Notes: generated by a model not told the origin, from the letters alone. 9,212 nt of DNA from Verrucomicrobia bacterium 12-59-8 (GCA_002279765.1 NCCR01000206.1:1-9212); one strand, 5' to 3'; shown: positions 1 through 6,552, counted from the first letter of the stretch. Made by a program: numbers and translations.

Positions 1-1
1 G

Positions 2-463
2 TCCTCCACTGTCCTGCTGCTTCTCACAGGCTGCGAATCCACCGCCGAGAAAAAGGTCCCGCCAGCGGCTCCCACGGCCCCCACCAGCGCTACATCGACG
101 AACATCACCCTCGGCTCAGGCCGCATCACCACCCCCAGCGGCCTGCAATACGAAGTTCTCGCCTCCGGCCCGGCCACCGGCCGCTCGCCCACCCTCAGTG
201 ATTCCGTCACCGTCCACTACCACGGCACCCTCCCCAACGGCACCGTGTTCGACAGCTCCGTCGAGCGCGGCGAGCCCATTACCCTCGGCGTCAGCCAGGT
301 CATCCCCGGCTGGACCGAAGCCCTCCAGCTCATGAAACCCGGCGACAAATGGATGCTCTACATCCCTTTCCACCTCGGCTACGGCAGCCAGTCCACCGGC
401 AAAATCCCCGCTTACAGCGATCTCACCTTCCAAGTGGAACTGCTGAATGTGGTGGGGCAGTAA
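2..463 (+). CDS. FKBP-type peptidyl-prolyl cis-trans isomerase, lipoprotein (5' end outside window)
   Basis: This is a peptidyl-prolyl cis-trans isomerase that would assist folding of exported proteins. The reading frame is open from base 2 to a TAA at 461-463, giving 153 visible residues; the start codon lies to the left of the window. The first visible residues are the end of a signal peptide with a lipobox (LLTGC, Cys codon at 32-34), so the protein should be lipid-anchored in the cell envelope. A Pro/Ala/Thr-rich linker of about 25 residues follows. The FKBP domain spans visible residues ~45-150 and keeps the active-site pattern: VHYHGTL (Tyr73), FDSS (Phe83-Asp84), ERG, QVIPGW (Val100, Ile101, Trp104), LGYG (Tyr127), a late KIP and TFQVELL at the end. 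It is a single-domain, short-linker form. It converges with the PBP genes to its right. Family assignment is firm; the substrate is unknown. Confidence 0.93.
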   Translation, partial: SSTVLLLLTGCESTAEKKVPPAAPTAPTSATSTNITLGSGRITTPSGLQYEVLASGPATGRSPTLSDSVTVHYHGTLPNGTVFDSSVERGEPITLGVSQVIPGWTEALQLMKPGDKWMLYIPFHLGYGSQSTGKIPAYSDLTFQVELLNVVGQ

Positions 464-544
464 TTCTACTTTGGTAAGTCATCGGGGGCACAAAATCCAT
501 TGGTCGGTTGTCGCCGTCTTTCGTCATCCCACTCCGCTTCACAC

Positions 545-637
545 CAGTCCCAACGGGACTGCGCATCATAGCGAAGGGTTGCCGCGTGTCCTCCGAAGCT
601 CGCAGAGCGAAGGAGGAAGCCTCAGCGAGGCTACCCT
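545..637. repeat. Structured intergenic element of nested hairpins between convergent genes
   Basis: The 214-bp spacer 464-677 has no credible gene but is rich in inverted repeats. There is a perfect 7-bp hairpin with a 3-nt loop at 545-561 (cagtccc/gggactg). An outer stem 575-583 with 629-637 has 8 of 9 pairs. Inside it is a hairpin at 589-617 (tcctcc/ggagga, a symmetrical gaa/gaa internal loop, then gctc/gagc). A perfect 6-bp hairpin at 618-632 (agcctc/gaggct) competes with the outer stem. The motif ttcgtcat recurs around it (about 518, 645 and 664). No T-tract follows any stem, so this looks more like a dispersed palindromic element than a simple terminator. It may still separate transcription of the two convergent units. 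Confidence 0.45.
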
Positions 638-677
638 GGGCCTTCGTCATTCCTCATTCTGGTTTCGTCATTAAAAC

Positions 678-1982
678 CTACCTCTCCACCGGCAGCGCCT
701 TCGGCACTCCGCCCGGCGCGCTCACGCTCTGATACGGGTCTTTCCCCACCACCACTCCCGCCATCGGTACCACCGGCAAAATCCGCGCTTCACCTTCCAC
801 AAACAGCGCACGCGGCGGCGGCGCGAGCAGTTGAGACAGCCCTGCCTTGCTGTCCCAGCCCTGCGGCTTGCCTTCGGTGACCATGGCAAAGACCGCCGCC
901 CAAAGTGGCAGCGCGGCAGTGGCGGCGGTGGCTTTGGCATTGATGGGCACGTCTTTGTCATGACCAATCCACACGAGGCAGGTCACCGCGCGATCACAGC
1001 CGATGAACCACGCATCCGTGCGGTCATAAGTAATCCCGCCAAATCCGGCGATGCTGTATTTCGCCAGACCATGCTCCACCAGCGGCTTGCGGTACTCGGG
1101 GCGTGTCATGCCGGAGATCAAAGTTTCACGCACATGGGTGATCGCTGCCGGCGCGAAGACTTCAGCGCTGCGCACCGACGGTGCCAGCAGCAGATGCGGC
1201 GTGGCGCAAAGACGCCCGTCATTGGCGATGGCGGTGAACGCGCGCGCAAATTCAATGAGGCGCAACGGCGTCTGGCCCAGCGTAAAGGCGGCCTCCGTGC
1301 GCAGCGGGTTGCTGAAGTTGCAGCGGGCCAGCGCGGCGCGCAGCGGATCAAGCCCCACTTGATAACTCAGCCGTACAGTCGCGGCGGTGCGCCCCTCCAG
1401 CAGAGCCTGCATCGGCGTGATCGTGCCGCCCGTGTACGCCACTTGCTCGCCATCCGCTCCCCACTCGCCCAGCGTGCCCACAAGCCCGCCGATCATCGCC
1501 TGCCGGTTGTCCAGCGGCCCGTCGATCTGCGGCGCATCGGTGATGTCCGGCTGCGTGGTCAACGCGGCGGCATACACCAGCGGCAGAAACGCCGTGCCCG
1601 GCGGGCGCACACCTTCGAGCGCGCGATTAAACGGGCTCGTGGTGAAGTCGCGCCCGCCCTGCATGGCCAGGATGGCCCCCGAGCGATTGTCCAGCACGAT
1701 GACCGCTCCTTGCAGCGCTTTGTCGTCCGCCGCGAGGCGGTCGATGTGCTCGCGCATCATCGTGTCCAGGCGGCGCTGCCACTTCAGGCGCAGGGTCATC
1801 GTCATTTCGGGCGGCGTGCCCGGCTTCATGCCAAGGCGTTGAAATTCACTGCGCGCGGCGGCCAGCATGTACCCGGTGCGCACCCGCCTCTTGTCATGCC
1901 GCACCACAAGCGGCTGCGCTTTGGCCTTGGCGGCTTCCTCTTCGGTGAGCTTGCCCCTCTTCGGTGAGCTTGTCCGTTTCAA
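678..1982 (-). CDS. Class A PBP-like protein, C-terminal part: degenerate transpeptidase domain (frameshifted from 1894-2721)
   Basis: This frame continues the glycosyltransferase gene upstream and was probably one gene with it. Removing 19 nt at the 1937-1972 duplication joins them into a single frame of 674 codons. The first ~10 residues of this ORF are therefore probably not a native N-terminus. Residues ~85-365 follow a class A PBP transpeptidase fold (GAVIVLDNRSGAILAM, RPPG, ATVRLSYQVGL, FTLGQTPLRLIEFARAF, DAWFIG, VWIGHD). The catalytic residues are gone: the SxxK site reads TAFL (residues 130-133, bases 1584-1595), the SxN site reads GRT (197-199, bases 1386-1394) and the KTGT site reads FGGI (314-317, bases 1032-1043). 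It should therefore not crosslink peptidoglycan or be acylated by beta-lactams. It may serve as a structural or regulatory module. The frame is otherwise free of stops, which argues against long-standing decay. Confidence 0.85.
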   Translation of the reverse strand: MKRTSSPKRGKLTEEEAAKAKAQPLVVRHDKRRVRTGYMLAAARSEFQRLGMKPGTPPEMTMTLRLKWQRRLDTMMREHIDRLAADDKALQGAVIVLDNRSGAILAMQGGRDFTTSPFNRALEGVRPPGTAFLPLVYAAALTTQPDITDAPQIDGPLDNRQAMIGGLVGTLGEWGADGEQVAYTGGTITPMQALLEGRTAATVRLSYQVGLDPLRAALARCNFSNPLRTEAAFTLGQTPLRLIEFARAFTAIANDGRLCATPHLLLAPSVRSAEVFAPAAITHVRETLISGMTRPEYRKPLVEHGLAKYSIAGFGGITYDRTDAWFIGCDRAVTCLVWIGHDKDVPINAKATAATAALPLWAAVFAMVTEGKPQGWDSKAGLSQLLAPPPRALFVEGEARILPVVPMAGVVVGKDPYQSVSAPGGVPKALPVER

Positions 1983-2721
1983 CCATGCGCTGCAGCGTCA
2001 GGTCGCGCTTCTGCGTGGCTAGCGCGGGCTGCGTGATCGGCGAGAAAGCGACGGGTGCTTTGATGATGCCCGCCAGCGTGGCGGACTCGATGAGCGTCAA
2101 ATCGTGCACGTCTTTGCCAAAGTAGCAGCGCGCCGCCGCACCCACGCCGCTGCAACCCGTCCCGAGGTAGATGCGGTTGATGTAATGCGTGAGGATCTGC
2201 TCCTTCGTGCATTCGCGCTCGATCCGCATGGCGAGAAAGATTTCCGTGATCTTGCGCTCATAGCTGCGCCCTTGAAGACCAAAGGCGTTGCGCGCGAGCT
2301 GCTGCGTGATCGTGCTGCCGCCCTGGCGGATGCCGCGCGAAGTGAAATTCTTCACCGCAGCGCGGCCCAGCCCGATGAGGTCGTAACCACGGTGCGAGAA
2401 AAAGCGCGCGTCTTCGGTGGCGATGATGGCATCGATCAACGAGATCGGCACGTCCGTCACTGTGACCAGCTCACGCTCGACGTCGCTCGCGCTGCCCACG
2501 GGTTCGCCCTTCGCATCGACGATCAGCGTTTCATTCTGCCCCCGCGTCAGCGCCGTCATGTCATACGTGGCCGCCAGACTGGAGTAGTGATGCCAGACCA
2601 TGGCGGCCGGGATGAGTGCAATGAGCAGAAGCACCACGCAGGTGCCACCCAGACGACGCAGCCAGCGCGGGAGCCGGCGGTAGCGATCGAGAAGCTTGTG
2701 GACAAAGAGGGGCAGGGGCAT
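1894..2721 (-). CDS. Class A PBP-like protein, N-terminal part: GT51 peptidoglycan glycosyltransferase (ends by frameshift)
   Basis: This is a membrane-anchored peptidoglycan polymerase that would join lipid II units into glycan strands in the periplasm. A basic cytoplasmic N-terminus (RYRRLPRWLRR) is followed by one membrane segment at residues ~26-44. The GT51 domain at ~75-235 has all family motifs: EDARFFSHRG with the catalytic Glu, GGSTITQQLARN, RKITEIFLAMRIER, the stretch around HYINRIYLGTGCSGVGAAA, and a late LIESATLAGIIKAP. After METDKLTEEG the frame shifts and runs about 19 residues of unrelated sequence to a stop. The cause is the 19-bp duplication described separately. The start at 2721 is 42 nt past the stop of the class B PBP gene and has no SD sequence, which suggests one transcript. 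If the frameshift is real, a glycosyltransferase-only product would result, resembling a monofunctional MtgA-type enzyme. Confidence 0.88.
   Translation of the reverse strand: MPLPLFVHKLLDRYRRLPRWLRRLGGTCVVLLLIALIPAAMVWHHYSSLAATYDMTALTRGQNETLIVDAKGEPVGSASDVERELVTVTDVPISLIDAIIATEDARFFSHRGYDLIGLGRAAVKNFTSRGIRQGGSTITQQLARNAFGLQGRSYERKITEIFLAMRIERECTKEQILTHYINRIYLGTGCSGVGAAARCYFGKDVHDLTLIESATLAGIIKAPVAFSPITQPALATQKRDLTLQRMVETDKLTEEGQAHRRGSRQGQSAAACGAA
1937..1972. repeat. 19-bp tandem duplication that shifts the PBP reading frame
   Basis: The 17-mer cctcttcggtgagcttg occurs at 1937-1953 and again at 1956-1972, a period of 19. On the coding (minus) strand this duplicates the KLTEE codons. Deleting one unit gives METDKLTEEEAAKAKAQ, which joins the glycosyltransferase and transpeptidase-like halves without any other change. 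The two frames differ by exactly the offset that 19 extra bases would produce. It may be a true slipped-strand mutation, a reversible on/off switch, or an assembly error. Confidence 0.85.
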
Positions 2722-2763
2722 GCTGACAGGAAGTGAAAAGGCTGAAGACGGGAGGCTGATCTC

Positions 2764-4698
2764 TTAACGAAACAGGCGCTGGAAAAAACCACCCACGGTA
2801 TTTTCACGATACTGCGGCGGTGGCGGCGGTGGTGCGCCATATCCATACCTGTAGTCGGGGGGTGTCAGCGGAACGATAATAGGATCAGTCTCTTCGACCA
2901 CGGGAATATTCTCATACGCCACACCGTGCACGGCGGGCTTGGCCTCGATGTCGCGCAGAACTTTGGCGATGACCGGGGCCGCAGTGCCACCGCCCGAGAG
3001 ACCGTTTTCTCCCGCGTTGCCTTCAATCATCACGGTAAAGGCCAGCGGCGGATTCGTCGCCACATAACCGGAAAACCACACCACGTTCGCCTTCTCACCG
3101 CGCAGCACCCACTGGGCCGTGCCCGTCTTGCCAAACACGGCCACCTTTTTCAGACGCGCCGCCTTGCCTGTGCCGTTCACATGATTCACCACGCCATACA
3201 TGCCATGCCGCACCGTCTCCAGATCGACCAGACTCACCGGCATGATGGTTTCGCGGCACGGCATGGCCACATCGCCGAGCTGTCCCGCCTGCGATTGCGT
3301 CTGCATCACCAGGCGTGGGCGCGGCCGGCAGGTGCCGTTCGCCAGCGTGGCCATCGCCATCGCCATCTGCAACGGCGAAGCTTCAGTCACACCCTGCCCG
3401 ATGGAAAGATTCGCCAGATCGTGATTCGATGGCGCGCTTCGCGGCAGTGATCCCGCGGCGGTTTTCAGCGGCAGCACCGGTGCCGTGCCGAGGCCAAACT
3501 CATGCGCCATGTAGAGAATGGGCCGGTCACGTGTGGCCATCGCGGACTGGTAGAAGTACGTGTTGCAGGAGCGGATCAGCGCCGCGCGTGCATTGAACCA
3601 GCCCCGGTCATCCTTGGACCAGTTGTCAAACTCGCGGCCATCAATCATCAGCGAAGGACCGCACTCAAACTCGCGCCACGCATCCACCGTCGCAGCGCGC
3701 AGCCCGGCCAGAACCACGAACGGCTTGAAGACAGACCCCGGCGGGTAGGTGCCCTGCACCGCGCGGTCAAACAACGGGCCGTCGATGTCCTGCGTGAGCT
3801 TCGTGAAATCCTCGCTGGAGATGCCGCCTGCAAAGGCATTGGGATCATAGCGCGGATAGCTCGCCATCGCGCGGATGTCGCCCGTGTTGGCATCCACGAT
3901 CACCATCGCGCAGCGGTGGCCGGAACTCTTCAACGCACTCTCCGCGCTGCGCTGCGTGTCGAAATTCAGCGTGGTCACCACATCGCGGCCCGCCTCCGGC
4001 GGCGTGAAGACCTGCTCATACGCCACGGTGCCTGCATCCGCCATCATCACGCAGAGCGTGCCATCGGTGCCGGTGAGCTGTTTGTTAAACGCTGCCTCAA
4101 GGCCCGTGGCTCCGCGCGTGCGCTGCCATAGCGGCTCGTTGCGCAGCACCGGACCTGCGGGCGGCGCACCCTCGGAGGAGATATAGCCGAGGATATGCGC
4201 CGCCATTTCTCCCTGCGGGTAGTACCGCACATACTCCGTGCGCACGCTCGCATGCGGGTGCTTTTGCGCATCGACGACAATCTCCTCCTTCAGCGCCTCG
4301 CTCACTGTGATCGGCAGTTCGCGGCGGTCGGCATAGTGACGTTTCACCTGCTCCGCATCCGGCATGCGTGCAGCGGGCAGGTCCGTCTGCGCAGCGGTGA
4401 TCTCCTGCTGGAGCCACGCAGTGTAGGCTTCCAGCGTGCCGCGTTGCGCCGCAGGCACCGTGAGTTGCAGACGGCGCACCACCGAATTTTGCGCCAGCGG
4501 CCGGCCTTTCCGGTCAAGGATCTGCCCGCGCGGCGCGGGGATGGCAAAGTAAAACGGCTTCACATCCGTGCGCGAGCCCGTCCCTGGAACAAACCCCGCT
4601 GCGGGCGGGTCTGCTGCACCTGCGTGCGGCTTTGTCATCGTCATTCCTCCTGCGGTTAGCGCCAGGAGCAGCATCCAGATCGATTGCCTGCGGTGCAT
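2764..4698 (-). CDS. Class B penicillin-binding protein (PBP2 / mrdA type), D,D-transpeptidase
   Basis: This enzyme crosslinks peptidoglycan stem peptides in the periplasm. With the start at 4698 the protein has 644 residues. A start at 4980 is also open, but the extra 94 residues read like non-coding sequence (SPAPSPPLSRASGRG) and precede an obvious hydrophobic N-terminus (HRRQSIWMLLLALTAGG). That segment is followed by KPHAGAADPP, so it could be a cleavable signal peptide as well as an anchor. The PBP dimerisation domain begins at PAPRGQILDRKGRPLAQN (residues ~55-72). The transpeptidase domain keeps SVFK (322-325, bases 3724-3735), SCN (377-379) and KTGT (524-527). The C-terminus is unusual: a polyproline run with Gly/Tyr, then the aromatic and basic tail FFQRLFR. 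It is first in a probable two-gene operon with the class A-like gene. A canonical mrdA usually sits with mreBCD/rodA, which are not seen here, so it could be a paralogue. Confidence 0.9.
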   Translation of the reverse strand: MHRRQSIWMLLLALTAGGMTMTKPHAGAADPPAAGFVPGTGSRTDVKPFYFAIPAPRGQILDRKGRPLAQNSVVRRLQLTVPAAQRGTLEAYTAWLQQEITAAQTDLPAARMPDAEQVKRHYADRRELPITVSEALKEEIVVDAQKHPHASVRTEYVRYYPQGEMAAHILGYISSEGAPPAGPVLRNEPLWQRTRGATGLEAAFNKQLTGTDGTLCVMMADAGTVAYEQVFTPPEAGRDVVTTLNFDTQRSAESALKSSGHRCAMVIVDANTGDIRAMASYPRYDPNAFAGGISSEDFTKLTQDIDGPLFDRAVQGTYPPGSVFKPFVVLAGLRAATVDAWREFECGPSLMIDGREFDNWSKDDRGWFNARAALIRSCNTYFYQSAMATRDRPILYMAHEFGLGTAPVLPLKTAAGSLPRSAPSNHDLANLSIGQGVTEASPLQMAMAMATLANGTCRPRPRLVMQTQSQAGQLGDVAMPCRETIMPVSLVDLETVRHGMYGVVNHVNGTGKAARLKKVAVFGKTGTAQWVLRGEKANVVWFSGYVATNPPLAFTVMIEGNAGENGLSGGGTAAPVIAKVLRDIEAKPAVHGVAYENIPVVEETDPIIVPLTPPDYRYGYGAPPPPPPQYRENTVGGFFQRLFR

Positions 4699-4880
4699 CA
4701 CTTCAGATGCAGCGAAACCGCGCCCTGAGGCACGGCTGAGGGGTGGGGAAGGGGCAGGCGAAATAGAAATCACAGGCTGGAATGAGAGGAAACGATGCCG
4801 GGCAGATGCTAGCTCGCCAATGCGACGGGCTCCATCTTTATATCGCGCGACCTTTGGAGTTTGGACGCTGCTCTCGTCAA

Positions 4881-4894
4881 TGAGTTCAAACTCA
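4881..4894. promoter_or_regulatory. Perfect 6-2-6 palindrome, possible operator
   Basis: The site is tgagtt-ca-aactca, about 180 bp upstream of the PBP2 start and about 150 bp upstream of the 5044 start. A two-base centre is too tight for an RNA hairpin, so binding of a dimeric protein is the more natural reading. No regulator family was identified. Confidence 0.25.
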
Positions 4895-4967
4895 ATTGAT
4901 GAGTGGCGGAAAGAATGACCCAACTTGATCGCAAAATGGGACCGCTGATCGAGGGATGGGCACGCAC

Positions 4968-4983
4968 CTGATGCCTGCATCAG
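4968..4983. promoter_or_regulatory. Perfect 7-2-7 palindrome, possible operator
   Basis: The site is ctgatgc-ct-gcatcag, 60 bp upstream of the 5044 start. It shares the TGA-N8-TCA outer pattern with the palindrome at 4881-4894, 88 bp centre to centre. This is a plausible binding site for a dimeric regulator of the divergent genes, but two short palindromes may be chance. Confidence 0.28.
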
Positions 4984-5030
4984 TCGCTAAAAACACACGC
5001 ACGCACGACCTGTGCCGCGATGTCATAACA

Positions 5031-5035
5031 AAGGA
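5031..5035 (+). promoter_or_regulatory. Shine-Dalgarno site of the 5044 gene
   Basis: The sequence aagga lies 8 nt before the ATG at 5044. It is the only strong SD sequence seen ahead of a start in this window and it fixes this start. Confidence 0.6.
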
Positions 5036-5043
5036 AACTCATC

Positions 5044-5427
5044 ATGAAAACACCCCCTTCAACCACGGCGCCCACCACAGCTTCATCCCCCTCCATCGCG
5101 CCCAATCTGGAACCCCAGGTCCCCTCCGTGGCGGACGAGCTTGACAACACACTGGCCGAAGATCCGCTCGGCAATCTGCCCATCGCTCCGGAGATCGTCG
5201 CCCCCCGGCTCGCGCTGCTGGAGACCTGGGATGAATCAGCGCATGGCTCCGGCTTTCGCGTTCCGCCCCAGCCAACTGAGGACGAAGCCGAGTTCTCCAA
5301 AGTCCTCGTCGAAGAAGGTGCCGACGAAGCCGAAGAAGAACTGCGCGCCCTCCAGGAAACCGAAGAAGAGGAGATCGTCCGCGAAGAGGAAAAAGAAGAT
5401 GCCGCTCGCGAAGCGGAAGGGAAGTAA
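5044..5427 (+). CDS. Small acidic protein of unknown function (127 aa)
   Basis: The function is not recognised. The protein has a Pro/Thr/Ser/Ala-rich N-terminus (MKTPPSTTAPTT...), a middle segment around LLETWDESAHGSGFRVPP, and a strongly acidic, probably helical C-terminus (residues ~88-127) made mostly of Glu, Ala, Lys and Arg. It has no signal peptide or membrane segment, so it is probably cytoplasmic and partly disordered. The core TWDE...G...VPP...DE...LVEEG.DEA resembles small uncharacterised proteins I recall from stress-related loci in other bacteria; this is memory, not a search. The start is supported by aagga 8 nt upstream. It is transcribed divergently from PBP2 and converges with the NTF2-like gene. 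Its composition resembles that of the 84-aa protein at 6933-7187. Confidence 0.75.
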   Translation: MKTPPSTTAPTTASSPSIAPNLEPQVPSVADELDNTLAEDPLGNLPIAPEIVAPRLALLETWDESAHGSGFRVPPQPTEDEAEFSKVLVEEGADEAEEELRALQETEEEEIVREEEKEDAAREAEGK

Positions 5428-5468
5428 AGACAAAGCGCGGCACCGCCCTTTCCCAGCGCCCCAGGAGC

Positions 5469-5486
5469 GCGGGCCTCCGAGCCCGC
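5469..5486. terminator. GC-rich hairpin between convergent genes
   Basis: This is a perfect 6-bp stem, gcgggc/gcccgc, with a 6-nt loop, 42 bp after the stop of the 5044 gene and about 100 bp from the stop of the NTF2-like gene. No T-tract follows on either strand, so intrinsic termination is weakly supported. It may instead be a dispersed palindromic element. The rest of the spacer 5428-5587 shows nothing further. Confidence 0.3.
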
Positions 5487-5587
5487 AGCGGGTCGCCTCG
5501 CTCAGCGCGCGGAATTTTATCCATAATATCACAAGCACCACGATCTCCGGCCCGAGAAAGAAAGGGTATCAGCTACGCTCCTCAATC

Positions 5588-6367
5588 TTACTCCTTCGCC
5601 CCCTGCGAAGGCCTCAGTTCCAGCGACGCCAGCCCCGTCTCCATATCAAACGGCACCGAGCTATGCAGATGCGTGATGAGCCATCGTCCCTCGCGTTTCT
5701 CGCAGCACACCGTGGCACGCCACCACATCTCGATGATCTGTCCATCCGTCTTCGTTCCTTTCACCCGGTTGAGGCTGTGGCAAAACGCGCTGCCATTCGC
5801 GGCGGAGACGCTCAGGTCGCTCAATTGATACTCAATAGGCCCTTCAAATGACGCAAACCACTCAGCGGCGCGTCGTCCCACCATCTCCGTGCCGCAGTAT
5901 CGCAGCGGGTCGATGAGATCGAACGCCGTCACATCCGGCGCGTAGTTGCGCAGCAGTGCAGGCACATCCTTGGCACGGCATGCCGCCACAGTCTCCTCCA
6001 TCAGCGCGCGAATCTCCAATTCGTGCGTGGCATCAGGATCTTCAGTCCCGAAATAGACCTCCACCTGCGAGATCTTCTCACCGTGGAGGGTGAAAAATTC
6101 CACGTTGCCGAAAGTCGCTCCCGTGGCCGTTCGCGCGTCATACCGCACACAGACGTGGTTTCCTTCAACAAACAAATCCTTGAGGTCAAACTTGCTCAGG
6201 TGCTCGCTGTTTGGCCAGCACCTTTCAAAGTAACGCGCCCGGCTGATGTGATCGTCCACCGGACTGGTGAACGTAAAATCATCCGTCAGCAGATTCTCCA
6301 GCGCTTCGCGGTCCTTGGTCTCGTAGGCCGCGTAGCACTCGCGCACCACGTCGGCAGGCGCTTTCAT
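5588..6367 (-). CDS. Protein with two tandem NTF2/SnoaL-like domains (259 aa)
   Basis: The sequence reads as two copies of the small alpha+beta NTF2-like fold used by SnoaL-type cyclases, ketosteroid isomerase-like enzymes and ligand-binding proteins. Domain 1 covers residues ~4-118: the helical opening VVRECYAAYETKDREALENLL, TDDFTFTSPVDD, then strands ending QVEVYFG. Domain 2 covers ~120-245: ALMEETVAACRAKDVPALL, YAPDVTAFDLIDPL, then a C-terminal sheet with MWWRATVCCEKREGRWLITHLH. Single-domain relatives are ~110-150 aa, so this is a duplication or fusion. It has no signal peptide or membrane segment, hence is probably cytoplasmic. The start ATG overlaps the TGA of the 62-aa ORF (ATGA), which points to translational coupling, and no SD sequence is present. 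The domains are clear; the substrate or ligand cannot be read from sequence. Confidence 0.85.
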   Translation of the reverse strand: MKAPADVVRECYAAYETKDREALENLLTDDFTFTSPVDDHISRARYFERCWPNSEHLSKFDLKDLFVEGNHVCVRYDARTATGATFGNVEFFTLHGEKISQVEVYFGTEDPDATHELEIRALMEETVAACRAKDVPALLRNYAPDVTAFDLIDPLRYCGTEMVGRRAAEWFASFEGPIEYQLSDLSVSAANGSAFCHSLNRVKGTKTDGQIIEMWWRATVCCEKREGRWLITHLHSSVPFDMETGLASLELRPSQGAKE

Positions 6368-6552
6368 CGCGAAGAAAAAGTAAGAGTCCGTGGTGCTTTC
6401 GTCTGCGGGGCATCGCCCTCGGTCAGGGGTGAGCGGCGGCGGAAGAAGGAGGCGTCGAGGATCACCGTGGGGATCTCGTCTGCCTCGTCCGCAGGAGTGG
6501 CGTTGGTTTGCTCCACCGTTTGAGAGCTGAGCGGATTGTTGGGTGTGTTCAT
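6364..6552 (-). CDS. Small ORF of unknown function, translationally coupled to the NTF2-like gene (62 aa)
   Basis: This is a short, probably disordered protein that starts MNTPNNPLSSQTVEQT, has an acidic patch (DEADEIPTVILD) and then a basic one (SFFRRRSPL). No domain, signal peptide or membrane segment is recognised. Its stop TGA overlaps the ATG of the next gene in an ATGA junction, and it lies in the same orientation as the CsbD gene 134 nt upstream. These points support it as a real coding or leader ORF. There is no SD sequence. It could be a regulatory upstream ORF for the NTF2-like protein instead of a stable product. Confidence 0.55.
   Translation of the reverse strand: MNTPNNPLSSQTVEQTNATPADEADEIPTVILDASFFRRRSPLTEGDAPQTKAPRTLTFSSR

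Larger units (their letters stand above)
4699..5043. other. Divergent intergenic region between PBP2 and the acidic protein gene
   Basis: This 345-bp spacer holds the 5' regions of both flanking genes. On the minus strand there is a TATAAA-like box near 4840 without a convincing -35 partner. Two exact palindromes are listed separately (4881-4894 and 4968-4983). The stretch 4720-4760, next to the PBP2 start, is G/C-rich low-complexity sequence. No gene was found; frames running through the region have coding-unlike composition. Confidence 0.4.

Noticed and set aside
831..1967. 378-aa open frame on the plus strand, opposite the PBP gene
   Set aside because: It is antisense to the transpeptidase-like domain, rich in Arg/His/Gln/Ala as expected for a GC-rich shadow, and shows no recognisable domain; the minus-strand reading has clear PBP landmarks.
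2104..2736. 210-aa plus-strand frame opposite the glycosyltransferase domain
   Set aside because: The minus strand carries all GT51 motifs in this interval; the plus-strand frame has Arg/Ala/His shadow composition.
3502..4131. 209-aa plus-strand frame inside the class B PBP gene
   Set aside because: It is opposite the SVFK and preceding transpeptidase segments, with no domain signature.
4699..4980. 94-residue N-terminal extension of the class B PBP
   Set aside because: The sequence lacks a signal or domain, looks low-complexity (SPAPSPPLSRASGRG) and precedes an obvious signal or anchor start at 4698.
5236..5541. Phe-rich minus-strand frame opposite the acidic 127-aa gene
   Set aside because: Poly-Phe/Leu arises from reading Glu/Lys codons backwards; the plus-strand frame has an SD sequence and sensible composition.
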